DNA from: Sedimenticola sp.
GTDB taxonomy: Bacteria > Pseudomonadota > Gammaproteobacteria > Chromatiales > Chromatiaceae
Length of the DNA: 64,000 nt
Assembly (NCBI GenBank): GCA_002869585.1
Contig: PKUO01000045.1
Coordinates: forward strand, 186,001-250,000
Reading direction: 5' to 3'
The notes beneath the pieces are model-generated. The model had not been told where the DNA came from. It saw only the letters and a program-made list of their open reading frames with translations, and searched no databases. Within the stretch, counting starts at the first letter, position 1; every line of letters starts with the position of its first letter. The position numbers and the translations under genes were made by a program. This document shows, one piece after another, positions 59,129-64,000 of the stretch.

Positions 59129-61267
59129 ATGGGCCGTAACCGACTGATAATACTATTAATAATTGCCATTCTGATTACTTTGTTCTTTGCCTTTGATCTG
59201 GGCCAGTATCTGAGCCTCGACTACATGAAGCTCAAACAGACCGAGTTTGAAACGATCAGACAACAGTCGCCCTGGACAACGGCACTGGTGTTTTTTCTTG
59301 TCTATGTGGTGGTGACGGCCCTTTCTCTACCTGGGGCCACGGTAATGACGCTCGTTATTGGTGCAGTGTTCGGTCTGGGATGGGGGTTATTGCTGGTCTC
59401 TTTTGCGTCGACTCTTGGGGCCACCCTGGCTTTTGTCATTTCACGGTTTTTACTCAGGGAGACGGTTCAGAGCAAGTTTGGTGATCGTCTCGCCGCCTTG
59501 AATGCCGGGATAGAAAAGGATGGGGCCTTTTACCTGTTCGGCCTGCGTCTGGTGCCGATCTTTCCCTTCTTTATTATTAACCTGGTGATGGGACTGACTC
59601 CGATTCGCACCTGGACCTTTGCTTGGGTCAGCCAGCTGGGTATGTTGGCGGGCACCCTGGTCTATGTGAACGCAGGCACCCAGTTGGGGAAAATCGAGTC
59701 ACTGTCGGGCATTCTGTCTGCACCTCTGCTCTTCTCTTTCGCCCTGCTTGGGGTGTTTCCGCTGATTGCGAAAAAGATACTCGAGGCGGTCAAGGCCCGA
59801 AAAGCACTCTCGGCCTATACCAAGCCTGATTCTTTCGACACGAATATTGTGGTGATCGGCGCCGGTTCTGGTGGCTTGGTTGCCTCCTACATTGCAGCCG
59901 CAGTGAAGGCCAAGATTACCTTGATCGAGAAACACAAAATGGGCGGTGATTGTCTGAACACCGGTTGTGTACCGTCCAAGGCTTTGATCCGGTCGGCACG
60001 TTTTCTGGCGCAGAGCCGACGAGCAGTGGAGTTCGGATTTAAAACCGCCGAGGTTGATTTTGATTTTGCCGATGTGATGGAGCGGGTCAGCAGGGTAGTC
60101 AAAACCGTCGAGCCACACGATTCGGTCGAACGTTACACAGGACTGGGTGTGGAGGTGATCGAGGGAGAGGCGCAAATTACCTCGCCCTTCAGCGTCGAGG
60201 TCAATGGCAGAGAGATAAGAACGAAAAACATCATTGTCGCCACCGGGGCGCGTCCCTTTGTCCCCCCCATTGATGGAATAGATCAGATTGACTATTTCAC
60301 CTCGGACAATCTCTGGGAGATTCGGCAGCTTCCAAAAAGGCTATTAGTCCTAGGCGGTGGTCCGATAGGTTGTGAGCTGGCCCAGAGCTTTGCGCGTTTT
60401 GGCTCAGCGGTCACCATTGTTGAGATGGCGCCACGGCTGATGATTCGTGAGGATGATGATGTGGTGGCCCTGGTTGCCGAGCGTTTTCGCGATGAGGGCA
60501 TAGATCTGCGTATGGGACACAAGGCAAAGGCCTTTCGACTGGAGGGTGAGCGGAAGCTACTGGTGGCCGAATACAATGGCGAGGATGTCACAATCGAGTT
60601 CGATCAACTGCTGGTGGCTGTGGGTCGGGCAGCGAATGTGAGTGGTTTCGGTCTGGAGGAGCTGGGCGTGCGGCTGACTGAGCGGCGCACAATCGAAGTC
60701 AATGAATTCCTGCAAACCAATTTCCCCAATATCTATGCCTGTGGTGATGTCGCTGGGCCTTATCAGTTTACCCACACCGCAGCCCATCAGGCCTGGTATG
60801 CAGCGGTTAATGCGCTGTTAGCCGGTTTTAAACGGTTCCGGGTCGACTATTCGGTGATTCCCTTTGCCACCTTTACCGACCCGGAAGTGGCACGCGTGGG
60901 TCTGAACGAACTGGAAGCGCTGGAAAAAAATGTCGCCTACGAGGTCACGATCTATGGCCTGGATGATCTCGACCGGGCCATTGCCGACGGGGAAAACTTC
61001 GGTTTTGTGAAGGTGCTTACCGTTCCCGGAAAAGACAAAATTCTCGGCGCGACCATCGTTGGCGAACATGCAGGGGATCTGATTGCCGAGTTTGTCGCAG
61101 CCATGAAGCATGGCTTTGGACTGAATAAAATCCTTGGCACCATTCATATCTATCCCACCTGGACCGAGGGCAACAAGTACGCCGCCGGCAATTGGAAGCG
61201 GGCCCATAAGCCGGATAGGCTTCTGCACTGGGTTGAGCAGTTTCATACCTGGAGAAGGGGTGGCTGA
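59129..61267 (+). CDS. TVP38/DedA membrane domain fused to mercuric-reductase-like flavoprotein
   Basis: A 712-residue fusion. Residues 1-230 are a TVP38/TMEM64 (SNARE-associated) membrane domain (LPGATVMTLVIGAVFGLGWG, GAFYLFGLRLVPIFPFFIIN). Residues about 240-712 are a class I pyridine nucleotide-disulfide oxidoreductase: FAD site VVIGAGSGGLVASYIAAA, redox pair GGDCLNTGCVPSKA near 274/279, NAD(P) site LVLGGGPIGCELAQ, second FAD site IYACGDVAGPYQFTH, and the C-terminal IHIYPTWTEGNKYAAG. There is no N-terminal heavy-metal domain and no C-terminal Cys pair as in MerA, so mercury is not indicated. It may move electrons to a membrane acceptor. ATG 59129 has GAGG upstream. Confidence 0.9.
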   Translation: MGRNRLIILLIIAILITLFFAFDLGQYLSLDYMKLKQTEFETIRQQSPWTTALVFFLVYVVVTALSLPGATVMTLVIGAVFGLGWGLLLVSFASTLGATLAFVISRFLLRETVQSKFGDRLAALNAGIEKDGAFYLFGLRLVPIFPFFIINLVMGLTPIRTWTFAWVSQLGMLAGTLVYVNAGTQLGKIESLSGILSAPLLFSFALLGVFPLIAKKILEAVKARKALSAYTKPDSFDTNIVVIGAGSGGLVASYIAAAVKAKITLIEKHKMGGDCLNTGCVPSKALIRSARFLAQSRRAVEFGFKTAEVDFDFADVMERVSRVVKTVEPHDSVERYTGLGVEVIEGEAQITSPFSVEVNGREIRTKNIIVATGARPFVPPIDGIDQIDYFTSDNLWEIRQLPKRLLVLGGGPIGCELAQSFARFGSAVTIVEMAPRLMIREDDDVVALVAERFRDEGIDLRMGHKAKAFRLEGERKLLVAEYNGEDVTIEFDQLLVAVGRAANVSGFGLEELGVRLTERRTIEVNEFLQTNFPNIYACGDVAGPYQFTHTAAHQAWYAAVNALLAGFKRFRVDYSVIPFATFTDPEVARVGLNELEALEKNVAYEVTIYGLDDLDRAIADGENFGFVKVLTVPGKDKILGATIVGEHAGDLIAEFVAAMKHGFGLNKILGTIHIYPTWTEGNKYAAGNWKRAHKPDRLLHWVEQFHTWRRGG

Positions 61268-61360
61268 GCGGGGTGATCCATCACGCCGGTAGATGAAGTA
61301 GAATAGAAAAAACAGACCCATGTGAGCGGTTTCTATCTCCACAGACAGGGCTAAGGGAAA

Positions 61361-62248
61361 ATGCAAAAGAAGACAGTTTCGCTGGTCTTGGGTAGCGGTG
61401 GCGCCCGGGGACTTGCCCATATTTGCATTATTGAGTGTCTGATAAAAAACGGCTACGAGATTCAATCCATTGCCGGCTCTTCCATGGGAGCCCTGATCGG
61501 TGGTATCTACGCGGCGGGCGAGCTGGATACCTATAAACACTGGGTCAAGGCGCTGCAGCAGATGGATGTACTGCGTCTCGTGGATTTCTCATTCAGGCGC
61601 AGTGGCCTGATCAAGGGCGAGAGGGTGATGGAGACGCTGAAAGATCTGATCGGCGACCGCAATATTGAGGATCTACCCATCTCGTTTACTGCCGTTGCCA
61701 CCAACATTGAAGATCAGAAAGAGGTCTGGCTCAATCATGGCTCGCTGTTCAAGGCGATCCGGGCATCCATTGCCATACCGACGGTTTTTACCCCGGTTCA
61801 GTATCGCGGCAAGACATTGGTCGATGGTTGTCTGGTCAATCCCATACCTATCGCGCCAACACTGCGTGATAAAACGGATTTGACCATTGCGGTCAACCTG
61901 AGCGGCAAGGCAGATTCCAGGCAGAAAAAACCGGTCCAGCAACAACGCCCCCCGATCAATCACAGTGTTGATAGCTACCGGCAGAAAATCGGTCTGTTCA
62001 TCGATGGTCTCCAGCAGAAACTCGGTAAAGAGGATGACAACGAAGAGTTGGGTGTATTTGAGGTGGTATCCAACTCCATTGAGACCATGCAGAATCTGAT
62101 CTCCCGGTTCCAACTGGCAGCCTATTCGCCGGATATGGTCATCGAAATACCCTTTGATAGCTGTGCATTTTATGAGTTTTACCGTGCTGATGAGATGATC
62201 GAGATAGGCAGAGCCCAGGCGCAAAAGGTACTGGAGCACTATCAATGA
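61361..62248 (+). CDS. Patatin-like phospholipase, RssA/YchK type
   Basis: A 295-residue serine hydrolase with the oxyanion motif LGSGGARGLAH, the nucleophile GSSMGALIGG, and the catalytic Asp in LVDGCLVNPIP. The short form resembles RssA/YchK. Substrate is a lipid or acyl ester by family. Its stop overlaps the next gene by 4 bp (ATGA at 62245). Confidence 0.9.
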   Translation: MQKKTVSLVLGSGGARGLAHICIIECLIKNGYEIQSIAGSSMGALIGGIYAAGELDTYKHWVKALQQMDVLRLVDFSFRRSGLIKGERVMETLKDLIGDRNIEDLPISFTAVATNIEDQKEVWLNHGSLFKAIRASIAIPTVFTPVQYRGKTLVDGCLVNPIPIAPTLRDKTDLTIAVNLSGKADSRQKKPVQQQRPPINHSVDSYRQKIGLFIDGLQQKLGKEDDNEELGVFEVVSNSIETMQNLISRFQLAAYSPDMVIEIPFDSCAFYEFYRADEMIEIGRAQAQKVLEHYQ

Positions 62249-62730
62249 TCCAGGACTGGCAGGGTCTCAACCAGGTAGTCAGTGGTGGTCAGACAGGTGT
62301 CGATCGGGCTGGGTTGGATGCCGCGCAAGAGTTGGAAATACCCATCGGTGGTTGGTGCCCCAAAGGCAGAAAAGCGGAGGATGGCAAAATTGCGGACCGC
62401 TATTCGCTGAGGGAGACGGCATCCGGCGACTATGCCGTCAGAACTGAATGGAATGTGCGTGATTCAGATGCCACCCTGATTCTCAATCTGGGTGCCTTGG
62501 AGGGAGGAACCGCATTGACCGAGGTCTTTGCACGGCAGCACCAGCGTCCCTGCCTGATCGTGGCACTCGACCAGCATGCAGATGCCCAACTGGTCATTGA
62601 CTGGCTCAGGGATAATCAGGTAGGCGTGTTGAATATTGCCGGTCCAAGAGAATCGAAAAGACCAGGGGTTTATGGCGCAGCCAGAGAGTTTCTGCTGGAA
62701 CTGCTGGTTCAGACCAACATCAGGCCCTAA
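62245..62730 (+). CDS. Putative molybdenum carrier / Rossmann YpsA-like protein
   Basis: A 161-residue protein of the putative molybdenum carrier (MoCo carrier-like) family. VVSGGQTGVDRAGLDAAQEL and GGWCPKGRKAEDG are diagnostic, with NVRDSDATLIL and NIAGPRESKRPGVY later. The lysine-decarboxylase-like Rossmann fold binds nucleotides or cofactors. The function is not proven. It is coupled to the patatin gene. Confidence 0.85.
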   Translation: MIQDWQGLNQVVSGGQTGVDRAGLDAAQELEIPIGGWCPKGRKAEDGKIADRYSLRETASGDYAVRTEWNVRDSDATLILNLGALEGGTALTEVFARQHQRPCLIVALDQHADAQLVIDWLRDNQVGVLNIAGPRESKRPGVYGAAREFLLELLVQTNIRP

Positions 62731-62864
62731 TAGCCAGAATCGGGGTAGTATCTTCAAACCGGATACAAATGTTCAATATTGGCCTGTTGTGATAGCGCTG
62801 TTCGGGGACTAGTCTGAGGAACAAGATTTACCTCTTAAATGGTTTTTATAGTCAGGAGACTCAT

Positions 62865-63413
62865 ATGAATTTATTGGAAATGCTGTTGGATGATAAAAAC
62901 AGTTCCGCGATTGGTGAAATTGCCCGTCAGTTCAACCTGAATCCGGATCAGGCCAAGAGCGCAATGGGGCAGATCGCACCGGCCCTGGCCAAGGGACTGC
63001 AGAACAACGTCTCCCAGGGTGGGTTGGGTGATTTGATGAGTGCGCTGGGAAAAGGCAATCATCAGCGCTACCTGGATGATCCGTCTTCACTGGCCTCGGC
63101 AGATAGCCTGCAGGATGGAAACAATATCCTCGGTCATATCTTCGGCAGCAAGGATGTCAGCCGTCAGGTGGCCTCGCAGGCCGCCTCTCAGACCGGACTC
63201 GATGATGGCATGATCAAGAAAATGTTGCCCATGGTCGCCTCCCTGGCGATGGGAGCTATGAGTAAGAACGCGGCATCGAGCGGCATGTTGGGTGCCAGTT
63301 CCGCCGGACAGGATTCGGGTGTGGCAGGCATGCTGGCCAGCTTTCTTGATGCGGATAAGGATGGTTCTATCGTCGATGATCTGGCGAGTATGGCGGGGAA
63401 GTTTTTTCGCTGA
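62865..63413 (+). CDS. DUF937 family protein
   Basis: A 182-residue protein of the DUF937 (YidB-like) family (MNLLEMLLDDKNSSAIGEIA, FNLNPDQAKSAMGQIAPAL). It is helical and Ala/Ser rich, and ends in LDADKDGSIVDDLASMAGKF, a calcium-loop-like DxDxDG segment. The function is unknown. AGGAG lies upstream of ATG 62865. Confidence 0.88.
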   Translation: MNLLEMLLDDKNSSAIGEIARQFNLNPDQAKSAMGQIAPALAKGLQNNVSQGGLGDLMSALGKGNHQRYLDDPSSLASADSLQDGNNILGHIFGSKDVSRQVASQAASQTGLDDGMIKKMLPMVASLAMGAMSKNAASSGMLGASSAGQDSGVAGMLASFLDADKDGSIVDDLASMAGKFFR

Positions 63414-63443
63414 TCTAATCAATCAAGAGCAGTGTATATCAAT

Positions 63444-63480
63444 GAAAATCGGGAGCTTTCTAGCTCCCGATTTTCGTTTC
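63444..63480. terminator. Bidirectional intrinsic terminator after the DUF937 gene
   Basis: GAAAATCGGGAGCT (63444-63457) pairs exactly with AGCTCCCGATTTTC (63462-63475) around a TTCT loop. A/T-rich ends on both sides fit an intrinsic terminator used by the DUF937 gene and possibly by tRNA-Glu from the other side. Confidence 0.9.
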
Positions 63481-63609
63481 CAGCGTCTAAACATGAGGAT
63501 GTCTATAGTTACATTTTATTCTATTGATTCTGCGGAACCAAAAATGTTTTTGTATTTACGCTATGCAAACAATCAAACGCATTGTTCACTGGAGACATCA
63601 GTCGAGAAA

Positions 63610-63685
63610 TGGTACTCCCTAGGGGACTCGAACCCCTGTTACCGCCGTGAGAGGGCAGCGTCCTAGGCCACTAGACGAAGGGAGC
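63610..63685 (-). tRNA. tRNA-Glu (anticodon CTC)
   Basis: A 76-nt cloverleaf read on the minus strand: GCTCCCTTCGTCTAG, anticodon loop CTCTCAC (CTC), T-arm AGGGGTTCGAGTCCCCT, encoded CCA. The acceptor stem has a G1-U72 wobble and the anticodon stem one U-G pair. The CTC isoacceptor reads GAG only, so a separate tRNA-Glu(TTC) should exist elsewhere. Confidence 0.95.
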
Positions 63686-63801
63686 AGAAATTTGCCAAGA
63701 GGTGTATTATACGCGAGCCGATGACAAGGCAAAAGAGAGATTTGCGACTCATTTGAGTCTTGGCGGATGAAATCAAAATAAATAGAAGTGAAGGCACGAC
63801 G

Positions 63802-64000
63802 ATTATCACACCGATTGTAATTCCGCGTCCGGAGCACAAAATTTCCCGGGCGAATATCAGCGAAAATGCCGTTAAGGTATTGTATCGATTAAAGAATGCC
63901 GGGTTTCAAGCCTATCTGGTGGGCGGTGGCGTGCGTGACCTTTTACTGGGGCGCGAGCCAAAAGACTTCGATATCGCCACCGACGCCCATCCGGAGGAAG
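63802..64000 (+). CDS. pcnB: Poly(A) polymerase I, N-terminal part (cut by window edge)
   Basis: The frame reads [20 protein letters not shown], then [25 protein letters not shown] and [13 protein letters not shown], the start of the nucleotidyltransferase domain of PcnB; the catalytic Asp pair is in KDFDIAT. No ATG, GTG or TTG with a ribosome-binding site lies in frame before the conserved region. AAGG at 63791-63794 is 7 nt before ATT 63802, and E. coli pcnB is known to use AUU, so that start is proposed. TTG 63760 is the alternative. The 3' end is outside the window. Confidence 0.85.
   Translation, partial: MITPIVIPRPEHKISRANISENAVKVLYRLKNAGFQAYLVGGGVRDLLLGREPKDFDIATDAHPEE

Noticed and set aside
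59129..61267. Mercury resistance (merA)
   Set aside because: There is no N-terminal heavy-metal domain, no C-terminal Cys pair and no other mer genes nearby.

Overview
The window is a chromosomal stretch of a gammaproteobacterium and is almost all core and signalling genes. The closest family resemblances I recognise are to Chromatiales-type or sulfur-oxidising lineages. Support comes from the prfB-lysS pair with a programmed frameshift in prfB, the HrpB, YgfZ, RsmJ, RlmG, ThrH and PcnB families, ilvGM attenuation, and DsrE-like sulfur-relay proteins. The species assignment is inference. I see no prophage, insertion sequence, integrase or CRISPR array. Two tRNA genes, Asp(GTC) and Glu(CTC), are present, both with encoded CCA.

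Layout. 1-4.2 kb: a large exported MshQ-like (LamG + DUF6701) protein cut by the window edge, behind a gene for a double cyclic-nucleotide-binding/rhodanese protein. 4.4-11 kb: prfB-lysS, an HDOD protein, ygfZ and an RNase II-type exonuclease. 11.1-13.5 kb: a three-gene operon around an SMC-like ATPase that carries a transmembrane hairpin. 13.5-18.2 kb: ybaK, a YtoQ protein, a small membrane protein, hrpB and mobA. 18.3-25.9 kb: a diffusible-signal-factor (DSF) quorum-sensing island of an RpfF synthase, two RpfC-like hybrid kinases and an RpfG-like HD-GYP regulator. 26-29.3 kb: a double receiver protein, thrH, a chalcone-isomerase-fold protein and an EamA exporter. 29.4-31.9 kb: a metallo-hydrolase, then an ECF sigma factor, a membrane anti-sigma factor whose outer domain is DsrE-like, and a free exported DsrE-like protein. 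32-39.6 kb: rarD, YegP, YhcB, a Gate-domain membrane protein, and a diguanylate cyclase / receiver-TPR / small histidine kinase group. 39.7-46.5 kb: rsmJ-rlmG, tRNA-Asp, nfo, ilvGM (ilvG carries an in-frame amber stop) with a leader peptide and attenuator, and a PLP enzyme. 46.7-50.8 kb: a PAS-GGDEF-EAL protein, a DUF2520 protein and tcdA. 50.8-55.6 kb: a complete branched-chain amino acid ABC transporter. 55.8-64 kb: YdcH-like, valS, a DedA-flavoprotein fusion, patatin, a molybdenum-carrier-like protein, DUF937, tRNA-Glu and the start of pcnB.

How the genes fit together. Several signalling systems lie close together: DSF sensing feeding c-di-GMP hydrolysis by the HD-GYP protein, two GGDEF proteins, and several receivers. 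A second theme is branched-chain amino acids: attenuated ilvGM, the Liv importer and valS lie within about 16 kb. The most unusual module is the ECF sigma/anti-sigma/DsrE trio at 30.17-31.94 kb. The anti-sigma factor carries the same Cys-containing DsrE fold as the separate exported protein next to it, which suggests a periplasmic sulfur or redox sensing circuit that I do not recognise as described.
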